Source: CAYLNH01 sp964384625 (GTDB lineage Bacteria; Verrucomicrobiota; Lentisphaeria; JABSQK01). From it: a stretch of 18,163 nucleotides of DNA. The notes beneath the pieces were generated by a model that made no database searches, was not told where the DNA came from, and was given only the letters and a program-made list of their open reading frames with translations. Both the position numbers and the translations under genes were made by a program. This document shows positions 7,583 to 14,367 of this stretch, one piece after another (the first letter of the stretch is position 1; each line of letters begins with the position of its first letter). The DNA lies in contig CAYLNH010000138.1 in the NCBI GenBank assembly GCA_964384625.1, forward strand, positions 1 to 18,163, given 5' to 3'.

Positions 7583-9469
7583 ATGAGTGAACCGCCAGCC
7601 AACGACAGCATTGCCCCGGCAGGGGCCGAGTCCACCGCCGCACAGACGGGTCTCCCGTCGACCGGCAGAGAGCGTCTCGAAGCTGGCATTTTGACGGCGA
7701 CGCTGGTTGCCGCCTGCACGCAGTGGGCCCTCGGCGGTCAGGTCGACAAGACCGGGGAACAGATCGGGCCGGCACTGCCGCTGGCCACGATCGTTCTGGG
7801 CCTGGCGTTCATCGCCGTCCTGATCGTTCGGCGGGAATTGCGCTGGCCGCACCTGCGCTGGCCGCACGTGGTCGCGTTGTGCACGTTGCCGATCGGCCTC
7901 CTCGGACTGAGCCGCACCGAGTTGTTCGGCGGCATCAAGGAGATGGTGCAGCTCGCCGAAATCCTGGTGATCTCGTGGTATTTGACCGCCACGACAACGG
8001 CCGCGACGCGGCGCGTCCTGGCGCGGTGTCTCGGTTACGTGACTACCGGCCTGCTGGTGTTCGGCGTCGCCGGTCTGCACCGGATCTTCGGTTTGAGCGA
8101 AGCGCGCTACGCCGGACTGCTGGTGATCGGCACGCCCTTCCTCGTGTATGCCTGGCATGACCGTCAGCGATTGTGTACCGTGATTCTTCTGCTGTCCGGT
8201 CTGATCCTGGGGCTGTGGCTGAAGAACGGGGGCCTGCTGCTCGTCTGGCTGGTGGTCGTCCATCTTGCCGCCGGTCTGCTGCAGCGCAAGCTCCTCCCGG
8301 CGGCGGGGGCAACCGCAGTTCTGGCCATCGTGCTGACGTTCCCGGCACCGGGTGCCGCCGCCTGGGACTCGCTCAATCCGCGGTACGACAAGGCGCACCG
8401 CAAACGCCTGTTCATCGAATACGAGGCCTCGTTGCAGGCCCCGAAGTTCTACCCTGTCGGCGGCGGTCTCGGTGAATACAAACGGACGATCAACGTCCTG
8501 AAACTCGAGCTTGACGACGAAGCGGCCGCGACCGAGAACAAGATCCCCGGCGACTCCAACTGCCAGTACCTGCTGACCCTGGTCGAAGCCGGGCTGCCGG
8601 CGGCCCTCGGCTTGCTGGTACTGTTCGGCGGCATGCTGTTCCTGCTGACGAGATGCCGGCCGGAACCGTATGAACTCCGCCTGCGCAACACCGTTGTCGC
8701 GGCCGTCGTCGGCCTGCTTCTGGCCGGGCTGTTCACCACCACACTGGGCCGCGGCATCGGCATCTGGACCGGCTTGGCCCTGGGGCTGGCGACGGCGCTG
8801 ACAGCCGACGCCCGGGCGGCCACGCTTCCAGGTCTGTTGCTGCGGCTGGCGCCCCCCGCCCTGGTCGAAGCCGTCGGCCTGGCCGGCATCCTCCTGATCA
8901 ATACCACACCGGACAAGATCGCTCACGTCAGCGTCGTCAATCAGAAGATCCGGCAAGTGTACCTGGATGAGAACGCCATGCCCGATCCCGCCGATCCGCC
9001 GCCCGGGAAGACGACGGATACCGGTCTGCAAATCGTCAAACTCGGCGATGATGACGACGGCGCCGACACGGATAGCCGGATTCGCGTGGAAGGCGAGAGC
9101 TTCAAGACAGCAGGCCCGACATTCCGTGCGGTGAAGGCCAACGATACCTCGGGCAATCAAGCCCTGGAAATCCCGGATGAATCCGGCAAAGGCGCCGGCG
9201 AAGCCGTGTATGAGTTCGACGTGCCGCAGGCCGGGGACTTCGCCCTCGTCGCGCGCGTCTGGTGGAAGGATGGGTGCGGCAACAGTCTGACGTTTGTCGT
9301 GAACGGCGACAAGCAGAAAGTCAGCAGCGAGCGTTTCGAGGTCTGGCATGACCTGCCGACACGGCGGCCGATTTCACTGGCGGCAGGCAAAGTCACGGTG
9401 ATCGTTCGCAACGTCGAGGATGGAATCCGGCTGGACTACTTCGAGCTGCGCCCGATCAGCGCCCCCTGA
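7583..9469 (+). CDS. O-antigen ligase/polymerase-like membrane protein with C-terminal CBM35/CBM6-like domain
   Basis: A 628-residue protein. After a polar N-terminus, residues about 33-445 contain roughly ten to twelve hydrophobic segments interrupted by a large loop (about 262-325). That loop holds PVGGGLGEYKRTIN and runs into DSNCQYLLTLVEAGLPA, the counterpart of the (H)NxYLxxLxExGxxG motif of O-antigen ligases and Wzy-type polymerases. The histidine common in WaaL at this motif is serine here. Such proteins join or polymerise lipid-linked glycans on the outer face of the inner membrane. Residues about 500-628 look like a beta-sandwich carbohydrate-binding domain: VEGE at 502-505 and a terminal DGIRLDYFEL, both typical of CBM35/CBM6. 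The fusion would place a sugar-binding module in the periplasm next to the active loop. The donor and acceptor glycans are unknown, and no other glycan-assembly genes are nearby. Confidence 0.8.
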   Translation: MSEPPANDSIAPAGAESTAAQTGLPSTGRERLEAGILTATLVAACTQWALGGQVDKTGEQIGPALPLATIVLGLAFIAVLIVRRELRWPHLRWPHVVALCTLPIGLLGLSRTELFGGIKEMVQLAEILVISWYLTATTTAATRRVLARCLGYVTTGLLVFGVAGLHRIFGLSEARYAGLLVIGTPFLVYAWHDRQRLCTVILLLSGLILGLWLKNGGLLLVWLVVVHLAAGLLQRKLLPAAGATAVLAIVLTFPAPGAAAWDSLNPRYDKAHRKRLFIEYEASLQAPKFYPVGGGLGEYKRTINVLKLELDDEAAATENKIPGDSNCQYLLTLVEAGLPAALGLLVLFGGMLFLLTRCRPEPYELRLRNTVVAAVVGLLLAGLFTTTLGRGIGIWTGLALGLATALTADARAATLPGLLLRLAPPALVEAVGLAGILLINTTPDKIAHVSVVNQKIRQVYLDENAMPDPADPPPGKTTDTGLQIVKLGDDDDGADTDSRIRVEGESFKTAGPTFRAVKANDTSGNQALEIPDESGKGAGEAVYEFDVPQAGDFALVARVWWKDGCGNSLTFVVNGDKQKVSSERFEVWHDLPTRRPISLAAGKVTVIVRNVEDGIRLDYFELRPISAP

Positions 9470-9696
9470 TGCATTGCCTCAAGAATTCGCCGCGCAATTC
9501 CACGCCTCTTCGTACTCTGCTTCGTTACAGCATTCCTATCAAAACTGCAGCCGCTAATCGAGCAAAGCCTGCTGCAACGCCTGCGGCGTTGAACCGTATC
9601 GCTACTCATCCCCGTGGCAGGCTTCGCCAACCCCAGGCCTAGGACTGTCACGCCTTCAGCGTGCGGAACTCCGGCCACAGAAAAACTTGACATGCT
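9470..9696. other. Intergenic stretch with GC-rich palindromes, no gene
   Basis: No convincing gene. It holds a perfect seven-base-pair hairpin, CAACGCC-TGC-GGCGTTG (9575-9591), and a smaller one, CACGC-CTTCA-GCGTG (about 9650-9662). The texture resembles the non-coding interspersed repeats common in PVC genomes, whose translations are often misannotated as short proteins. Either hairpin could serve the upstream ligase-like gene as a terminator, but there is no T-tract. Confidence 0.4.
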
Positions 9697-9789
9697 CTGG
9701 ATGGGCGCAGCGGAAGTTCTCCAGCCGGGGACGGAGGCCAGGCGCCGGCCCGGCAAGGCGCCGTCGAACAAGCACTGCGAGCATCGTGT
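9697..9789 (+). repeat. Decayed partial copy of the CTAG-bounded repeat
   Basis: About 93 bases closely match the end of the repeat at 17970 and the reverse complement of 13181-13090. The terminal CTAG is mutated to CTGG (9697-9700), and GATGGGC and CCGGGGACGGAGGCC follow in register. The segment GGCAAGGCGCCGTCGAACAA (9753-9772) is identical to the complement of the complete copy. Similarity stops after GAGCATCGTGT near 9789. The inner half and opposite terminus are missing, so this is a truncated relic. Confidence 0.75.
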
Positions 9790-9849
9790 TTCGACGCTAA
9801 CCCCGGCGGCTTCCGAAAAAACGTTTCCTTTCTAATCCACTGCAGCACC

Positions 9850-9866
9850 GAAAATTGCGTATTTTC
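9850..9866. promoter_or_regulatory. AT-rich inverted repeat, possible operator
   Basis: GAAAAT (9850-9855) and ATTTTC (9861-9866) form a perfect inverted repeat around TGCGT, about 130 bases upstream of the small gene at 9995. It stands out from the GC-rich surroundings. No function can be assigned. Confidence 0.3.
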
Positions 9867-9898
9867 CGCGTTTGCTTCCCGGGCCGCCCGTGAATCAA

Positions 9899-9927
9899 GC
9901 GACATGGTTCCCGCGTCTAAATACATA
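9899..9927 (+). promoter_or_regulatory. Weak promoter candidate for the 57-residue gene
   Basis: GCGACA (9899-9904, matching the GACA of the -35 consensus) and TACATA (9922-9927) are 17 bases apart in a locally AT-rich patch, upstream of the 5' leader hairpin at 9943. Both boxes are weak. Confidence 0.25.
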
Positions 9928-9942
9928 GAGGGTTATGGAAGA

Positions 9943-9969
9943 GGGGAATCAGGCGGGGCCGGATTCCCC
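9943..9969 (+). promoter_or_regulatory. Perfect 8-bp hairpin in the leader of the 57-residue gene
   Basis: GGGGAATC (9943-9950) pairs perfectly with GATTCCCC (9962-9969) across an 11-base loop. It ends 12 bases before the AGGAGG of the small gene. It may be a leader stem that affects translation or stability, or a protein-binding inverted repeat. There is no T-tract after it, so it is not a typical attenuator. Confidence 0.4.
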
Positions 9970-9994
9970 GGCATGCGTATCAGGAGGTTGAACG

Positions 9995-10168
9995 ATGCGT
10001 TTACGACAGAAACAGCGAAGCGAAGCAACCGAAGAGCAGTTGGAGGGGTACCTCTGGCTCATGCGCAGCTTCACTGAGGAATTATACAAGGAACTCGAGC
10101 GAGCAGTTGATGACCTGAAAGAGCCGAGTTTCCATCCGCGGCGACCGCCGTCGGCCAGAGCATCCTGA
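9995..10168 (+). CDS. Small charged helical protein, 57 residues, unknown function
   Basis: An open frame of 57 codons that starts with ATG at 9995 and is preceded by a perfect AGGAGG (9982-9987) at seven-base spacing, the strongest ribosome-binding site in the window. The translation begins MRLRQKQRSEATEEQ, continues with a predicted amphipathic helix rich in Glu, Leu and Tyr (EGYLWLMRSFTEELYKELER, residues 17-36) and ends with a Pro/Arg-rich tail. There is no signal peptide or membrane segment, so it is probably cytoplasmic. I recognise no family. It stands alone in about a kilobase of otherwise gene-poor DNA, with its own leader hairpin. The ribosome-binding site and helix pattern make it more likely real than not. 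Confidence 0.6.
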   Translation: MRLRQKQRSEATEEQLEGYLWLMRSFTEELYKELERAVDDLKEPSFHPRRPPSARAS

Positions 10169-10452
10169 CTGGAGAACGCCGGGCAGAACTGCTGCCTTGA
10201 CCGTTGTAGATCGTTCGACAGGCATCATCTACTCCGCGAGCCCGGCACAGAGAACAAGGTTCTGCCGGATCGTAGTGCAAAAGAGTTCGGGCCTGTTCAG
10301 TCGCTTACGGAGTAAGCAGGTCGTTTGGGCGTTCACAACTGATCACCCGGACAACCGGAGCCTTCCACCTGCCTGCTTCCGACCCGCCGGACCAAGAACT
10401 ACCCACTATCAACTATTAACGAGTCCGGATTCGCCGGGACTGTGAACGATCG
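10169..10452. other. Intergenic stretch without recognisable gene
   Basis: No coding sequence is supported; an 82-codon open frame at 10197 lacks a ribosome-binding site and any protein-like pattern. The imperfect inverted repeat AGTCCGG/CCGGGACT near 10422-10441 is the only structure seen. A short AT-richer patch (ACCCACTATCAACTATTAAC) near 10399-10420 is out of character with the surroundings. Confidence 0.4.
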
Positions 10453-10488
10453 TTTCCACTGGAAATTCCCCCGGCCGGTTGCTACAGT
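10453..10488 (+). promoter_or_regulatory. Promoter with overlapping palindrome upstream of the CBM9 gene
   Basis: TGGAAA (10460-10465) and TACAGT (10483-10488) are separated by 17 bases and fit a sigma-70 promoter with four of six matches each. The perfect odd palindrome TTTCCACTGGAAA (10453-10465) overlaps the -35 box exactly, where a repressor or activator would bind. The start codon follows 32 bases after the -10 box. Confidence 0.45.
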
Positions 10489-10520
10489 AACGTGCGTCCA
10501 ACCTGCATAAGGGAATTGCC

Positions 10521-12854
10521 ATGAGCGACGGCCGCACGGATTCGATGCTCTACCAGCATGATGCGGACATCATGCGTAAACTCAAGCTCGGCCTACTGAT
10601 GTTTGCGGCGGCCTGCTTGATTTTCAGCCTCGGCAGTTCCCAGGTGGCCTATGTTCTCGATGTCATCGGGGTCACCGGCCTCAAGCCCATCTCGATGGCG
10701 GAGATCAAGGCGAAACGGGCCGCCGCGCAACAGGCCGCGACCACCGGCAAGATTCGCACCCGGCTGACCACGGATGTCTACGGCATCTATGTCCAACAGG
10801 CCGGAACTCCACCCAAGATCGACGGCGAGGTCGCAGACTGGAATCTCTCGCGCGGCGTGCTCGTGGTGGATGACTACAAAGAACACAGCGGCACCATGAG
10901 CATGTGGTGCCATCTGTCGTATGACGAGAAGTTCATCTACGGACTCTACCGGGTCCGCGACACGTCGCCCGGGGGCAACTCCGCCGAGGTCACCGAGAAC
11001 CCGACCAAAAACGATTGCGTTCAGTTCTCGATGCTGACCGACAAGACGGCCATCGTCAATATCTGGCAAAACAGCGATCAATGGCTTTTGCAGCTGCACT
11101 CTGTCTTCAGCCAGGAGGACGAGGAACGGCTCGACCTGACCGCGGCCGGCGGTCGGGTGGCGGCAAAGCCGCACGATGACGACGGCGGCCATGACATCGA
11201 ATTTGCCGTGCCGTGGAAGGTATTGGCGCAGGAGGGGTTCAACGGCAATCCCCTGCCGCAGAGCGGTCAACGCATCCGCGTCGGCTTCGGCGCGCGGCTG
11301 TCGCCTGACGTCACCATCGGCAGACTGGTTAACGGACCGGTCTCCGACAAACAGTTGAACGCCGGCCTGCTGTGGCCGGGACAGTTCGAGCACACGCTCC
11401 CGGTGGCCATCGCCGACAGCGATCTGGTCTTTCCAACCTGGATCGAAGACAACCGGATCAAGGTTTCCTGGGACCATCCGATGAAGCGCCTGCGCACACT
11501 GACCCCGGAATGGCTGATCACGCCGGCCGGCGACATCGTGATCGACGGCAAGGTGGAGGATTGGCCCCTGACCGCCGGCATGGTGTCGACGGAAGACGAG
11601 TCCAAACCCGAGGCCGGCAACTTCTGGCTCCACGGCGCCGTCGATGCCGAGACCCTTTACATTCTGGTCGTCGTCCAGGATCCGACTCCGGCGCAGGGCG
11701 GCGACGCCATCGAGCTGCGTTTGAAGAACGATCGCATCCGGGTCCTGAAGATCACGCCGGAAACGGTCCTGCTGGATGACCAGGACCTGGTGAAGGCCGG
11801 CGGCAAGGTCGCAACGGAACTCTGGTCCGACGGCGCCGGCTATACCGTCGAAGCCGCCGTACCCCGGGCGGCAATCGGCGACCTGCCGACGGCGGGGTTC
11901 CCCGTCACCTGCGCGGCAGCGTTCAATCCATCCTGGACCTTTCAGGACCTCCTGAGCGTCTCGCCGGAGCGCTATGAATTCGATGATCCCGCAACCTGGG
12001 GCAAAGCCGTATTCCGCCCGGCGCCGCCGGAGCCGCTGCACCTGACCATGCCGGATCACAACCTGATCCCCTACCGGATCGAGGACGGCCGACCGGCACT
12101 ACCGGGCGGCGGCTGGACGGTGAAGCCCTATGCAACGGCGCACCACGGCATTGATGTCCTGCCCGGCACCGCCAAGATCGACGGTGCGTACGATGAGTGG
12201 GATCTCAGCGGCGGCGTCTTCGCCTGCATCGATGTCCGCTGGTTGCGCGACGTCGCCAGCGCCTGGTTCCACGCCATGTACGACGACAACGGCATCTACT
12301 TCCTCGTCCGCTATACCGATCCGACGCCGATGGCGCACCGCGGCGTGACCAGCCACCGGGACGACTGCTGTCAGATCCGCTTTGTCACCGAACACGTCCT
12401 CCACAACACGCTGTGGGCGGTGGACGGCGAGCCGGAGTACCTGATCGAGACCGGCCATCATGGGGGCAGCCGCCAGCCGCGGGCCAAGGCCATCGCCGAG
12501 GACGAGCACGGCGTGGTCATGGCATTCAAACTGAACGCGCAGCAGACCGGCTATGCCCAGGAGATCTTCTTCCCGTGGGAAACGCTGCGACCGAGCGGCC
12601 GGCCCTACAAGCCAGGCGAGAGCTGCCGCGTCACCTTTGAGATTCGCACCGACCTGGACTTCGTGACGCGTGACTGCCTGCGGCCGGGGAGCAACTACGC
12701 GATGGCCTGGGCCCGGATTGAGGACTGGGGTGAAGCGCGGTTCCGCGAGCGCGGCAAGATCCAACCGCAGCCCTGCCAACTGTGGAACCACCAGCAACTG
12801 CCGGTCACCATGAACGACGGCAAACCGGTCGTCGACTGGTCGAAGCTGCAGTAG
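10521..12854 (+). CDS. Membrane-anchored protein with three CBM9-like (DOMON-fold) sugar-binding modules
   Basis: A 777-residue protein with a charged N-terminus (1-20) and one hydrophobic segment (about 22-45, KLGLLMFAAACLIFSL). It is either an uncleaved anchor or a signal peptide, so the bulk should be periplasmic or extracellular. Three CBM9-like modules follow, each opening with the family's (I)DGxxxDW signature: PPKIDGEVADWNL (about 97-109), IVIDGKVEDWPL (about 337-348) and AKIDGAYDEWDL (about 549-560). Each continues with a strand resembling the LYxLxxVxDxTP segment, for example YILVVVQDPTP in module 2 and YFLVRYTDPTP in module 3. CBM9 modules bind ends of glycans in xylanases and lone sensor-like proteins. 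No catalytic domain is visible, so capture or sensing of sugars is the likely role. ATG 10521 is supported by AAGGGA at 10509-10514; an internal ATG at 10572 is an alternative. The 3' end lies against the repeat element and converges with rnhC. Confidence 0.8.
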   Translation: MSDGRTDSMLYQHDADIMRKLKLGLLMFAAACLIFSLGSSQVAYVLDVIGVTGLKPISMAEIKAKRAAAQQAATTGKIRTRLTTDVYGIYVQQAGTPPKIDGEVADWNLSRGVLVVDDYKEHSGTMSMWCHLSYDEKFIYGLYRVRDTSPGGNSAEVTENPTKNDCVQFSMLTDKTAIVNIWQNSDQWLLQLHSVFSQEDEERLDLTAAGGRVAAKPHDDDGGHDIEFAVPWKVLAQEGFNGNPLPQSGQRIRVGFGARLSPDVTIGRLVNGPVSDKQLNAGLLWPGQFEHTLPVAIADSDLVFPTWIEDNRIKVSWDHPMKRLRTLTPEWLITPAGDIVIDGKVEDWPLTAGMVSTEDESKPEAGNFWLHGAVDAETLYILVVVQDPTPAQGGDAIELRLKNDRIRVLKITPETVLLDDQDLVKAGGKVATELWSDGAGYTVEAAVPRAAIGDLPTAGFPVTCAAAFNPSWTFQDLLSVSPERYEFDDPATWGKAVFRPAPPEPLHLTMPDHNLIPYRIEDGRPALPGGGWTVKPYATAHHGIDVLPGTAKIDGAYDEWDLSGGVFACIDVRWLRDVASAWFHAMYDDNGIYFLVRYTDPTPMAHRGVTSHRDDCCQIRFVTEHVLHNTLWAVDGEPEYLIETGHHGGSRQPRAKAIAEDEHGVVMAFKLNAQQTGYAQEIFFPWETLRPSGRPYKPGESCRVTFEIRTDLDFVTRDCLRPGSNYAMAWARIEDWGEARFRERGKIQPQPCQLWNHQQLPVTMNDGKPVVDWSKLQ

Positions 12855-12855
12855 A

Positions 12856-12887
12856 ACGCCGACGCCCCATCTAGATGGTCTCGGCGT
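12856..12887. repeat. Long palindrome centred on CTAG at the left end of the repeat element
   Basis: ACGCCGA (12856-12862) pairs with TCGGCGT (12881-12887), and the centre CCATCTAGATGG (12867-12878) is a perfect 12-base palindrome. The bases outside the element thus mirror its terminal repeat. It starts two bases after the stop codon of the CBM9 gene and could fold into a strong RNA stem ending that transcript. It could also be the footprint of two element ends joined head to head. Confidence 0.6.
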
Positions 12888-13181
12888 AAGTCTTTCCGCC
12901 ACGGATTGCCCGGGGGGTCGCGGCTCGCGGCAGGCGGTGGAAGGGGCCTGTGCTGCAGCACATGACCATTTCGCCAACGCCCCCCCGAGCCCGAAAACGG
13001 GCAACTCGAAGAGCGGGTCCAAGCATCCGGCCGGCGGCGTTGCCCCCGCAAAGCGGGGCAAGCACGAAATTTATCCCGCCAAGGCGGGACACGATGCTCG
13101 CATCGCTTGTTCGACGGCGCCTTGCCGGACCGACGCTTGGCCTCCGTCCCTGGCTGGAAAACTTACGCCGAGCCCCTCTAG
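12871..13181. repeat. Complete 311-bp CTAG-bounded element with terminal inverted repeats (MITE- or BIME-like)
   Basis: The left end reads CTAGATGGTCTCGGCGTAAG, and the right end, on the opposite strand, CTAGAGGGGCTCGGCGTAAG. The similarity extends, with small gaps, to about 35-40 bases ending in CGGA. The interior holds perfect hairpins: TGTGCTGCAGCACA (12949-12962), GCCCG-aaaa-CGGGC (12989-13002), TTGCCCCCGC/GCGGGGCAA (13040-13061) and TCCCGCC-aa-GGCGGGA (13074-13089). There is no transposase or convincing frame. Its right 194 bases match the inverted copy at 17970-18163 at roughly 90 percent by eye without net length change. It fills the gap between the convergent CBM9 and rnhC genes, and rnhC's TAG stop is inside its terminal CTAG. 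The gap 12855-13177 contains nothing else. Confidence 0.8.
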
Positions 13182-14128
13182 TCGCCGGCGATACCCGCCT
13201 GAGCCCGAACTGCAGCGGTCGTCTTGAAATGCAGTTTCACCAGCTCCGGCAGGACCGACGGGCCCTTCTGCCTGACAAGATCGACGGCGATCTCCACCAC
13301 CTTTTTCGAGGCGCCGCGCGGGATAACCAGGTCCTCGATCTCAAGCCGTTCGGCCATCGCCTGCAGTTGCCGGACAAACTCGGCCCGGGCCAGAATCGAA
13401 GCCGCCGCCACCGCAATGTCGGCCTCGGCCCGGGGCCGCTGCTCCAACTTGATGCGCTTGCCGCGGTCCATCAGCGCTTTCAGCACGGATGACTTGCGGC
13501 CGAACTGATCCGACAACGCCCGCGGGCAATCCGGTTGTTTGTCGAGCAGATTCTCCAACGCCCGTGCGTGGCCCCAGGCCAGAATGCGGTTGACGTTGTG
13601 CATCTTGCTGTACATCCGGTTGTAGGCCGCATTGCCGATGCGCACCACGGCGAATTTGCCGCCGACCGCAGCGCGAATCTGCTCATCGAAATCGAGGATC
13701 TTCTTGTCGCTCTTGATGTTTTTCGAATCCTGCACGCCCGCCTCGAACAAGGCCCGGGCACTCTCTTCGTTAACGTAGCAGGCAGCGATCACCAGCGGCC
13801 CGAAGAAGTCGCCCTTGCCGCTTTCGTCAATGCCGGCATGCGGCTGAAACATCTCCGGCTGCTCTTCCATGGCATAGAACGCTTCGTAGCCGAGACGGGC
13901 CTCCTCCAGGACTTGCGGTTCCAGGGTAAACTGCACCAGTTCCTCTGTGCCTTTGCCCTGGATCACCAGCTTGCCGCTTTCGTAGGCGACACAGGTGGTC
14001 TTGTTCTTGCGGGCCCGATACAACGCGTACGGGGCGTCATCCAGTTCCCAGCCGTCCTGCTCGAGCAGGAAACGCAGTTTCTCAGCTTGTTCCGCGGTGA
14101 TTTCCTTGACGTAGTTCGTTACCGGCAT
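13178..14128 (-). CDS. rnhC: Ribonuclease HIII
   Basis: A 316-residue cytoplasmic enzyme, of normal RNase HIII length, that cleaves the RNA strand of RNA-DNA hybrids during replication and repair. Residues 1-85 form the N-terminal TBP-like substrate-binding domain that separates RNase HIII from HII. The signature GIDESGKGDFFGPLV (99-113) provides the catalytic pair D101 and E102. DQFG gives D207, and EADIAVAAASILAR gives D237; the 30-residue spacing between the last two acids agrees with the family. The DSK motif is at 134-136. The start at 14128 has an AGGAAA about nine bases upstream. The stop codon TAG lies in the CTAG that bounds the neighbouring repeat, so the last residues (after about 308) may have been changed when the element arrived. 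It is divergent from the riboswitch-like element and gene on the right. Confidence 0.95.
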   Translation of the reverse strand: MPVTNYVKEITAEQAEKLRFLLEQDGWELDDAPYALYRARKNKTTCVAYESGKLVIQGKGTEELVQFTLEPQVLEEARLGYEAFYAMEEQPEMFQPHAGIDESGKGDFFGPLVIAACYVNEESARALFEAGVQDSKNIKSDKKILDFDEQIRAAVGGKFAVVRIGNAAYNRMYSKMHNVNRILAWGHARALENLLDKQPDCPRALSDQFGRKSSVLKALMDRGKRIKLEQRPRAEADIAVAAASILARAEFVRQLQAMAERLEIEDLVIPRGASKKVVEIAVDLVRQKGPSVLPELVKLHFKTTAAVRAQAGIAGD

Positions 14129-14154
14129 TGATCGTTCTTTCCTGTTGTTCAGCT

Positions 14155-14289
14155 ATAGGCCGACGCCGACTCAAACAGCTCGCAGTGTGTGGGATTGCCG
14201 CCCGGCTGAGAAGCCGGACTGCCCCCGGCAACACGCCAACTGATTTCTGCGCCGGTCCTGAAGATGATGACTTGGCAAGGACGGCCTGT
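14155..14289 (+). promoter_or_regulatory. Cobalamin-riboswitch-like element, possibly degenerate
   Basis: The segment CCCGGCTGAGAAGCCGGACT (14201-14220) followed by GCCCCCGGCAAC matches the conserved core of cobalamin riboswitches (consensus like CCGGTGAGAATCCGG, then CTGCCCCCGCAAC), with single inserted bases. GCCAACTG downstream resembles the B12 box GCCACTG, again with one extra base. GATGATGACTTGGCAAGGAC then GGCCTGT resembles the usual 3' end (GATGAC, AAGTCAGGAGACC, GCCTGT). The outer bases ATAGGCC (14155-14161) and GGCCTGT (14283-14289) can pair over seven positions (one G-U) and close the structure. The usual AAxAGGGAA is interrupted: AAACAG is separated from GGGAT by 12 bases. The downstream gene has no evident B12 link, so the element may be a relic or an unusual variant. 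Confidence 0.5.
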
Positions 14290-14304
14290 CAAGTGGGGCA
14301 GGCA

Positions 14305-14333
14305 TTGACTTTCGCCTTGAAAAACGGCATTGT
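14305..14333 (+). promoter_or_regulatory. Candidate promoter directly upstream of the secreted-protein gene
   Basis: TTGACT (14305-14310, five of six matches to the -35 consensus) and CATTGT (14328-14333, weak) are 17 bases apart, giving a leader of about 30 bases before ATG 14368. If used, it would bypass the riboswitch-like element just upstream. The imperfect inverted repeat ACTTG/CAAGT (14270-14294) precedes it. Confidence 0.35.
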
Positions 14334-14367
14334 ACGACAACGACTCAATGCTGCCGGAGCTCTCCCG

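Noticed and set aside
7313..9349. Minus-strand frame of 678 codons opposite the ligase-like gene
   Set aside because: Gln/Arg/Gly-rich with no recognisable motif; the plus strand encodes membrane segments and a binding domain in proper order.
9436..9926. Minus-strand frames of 92 and 111 codons in the 9470-9830 gap
   Set aside because: They consist of the decayed repeat and neighbouring palindromes and have no start signals.
12950..13227. Open frames inside the repeat element (for example at 12937 and 12950)
   Set aside because: The same repeat translates openly in several frames in both copies, hairpins dominate the sequence, and substitutions between copies show no third-position bias that I can see; more likely a non-coding element.
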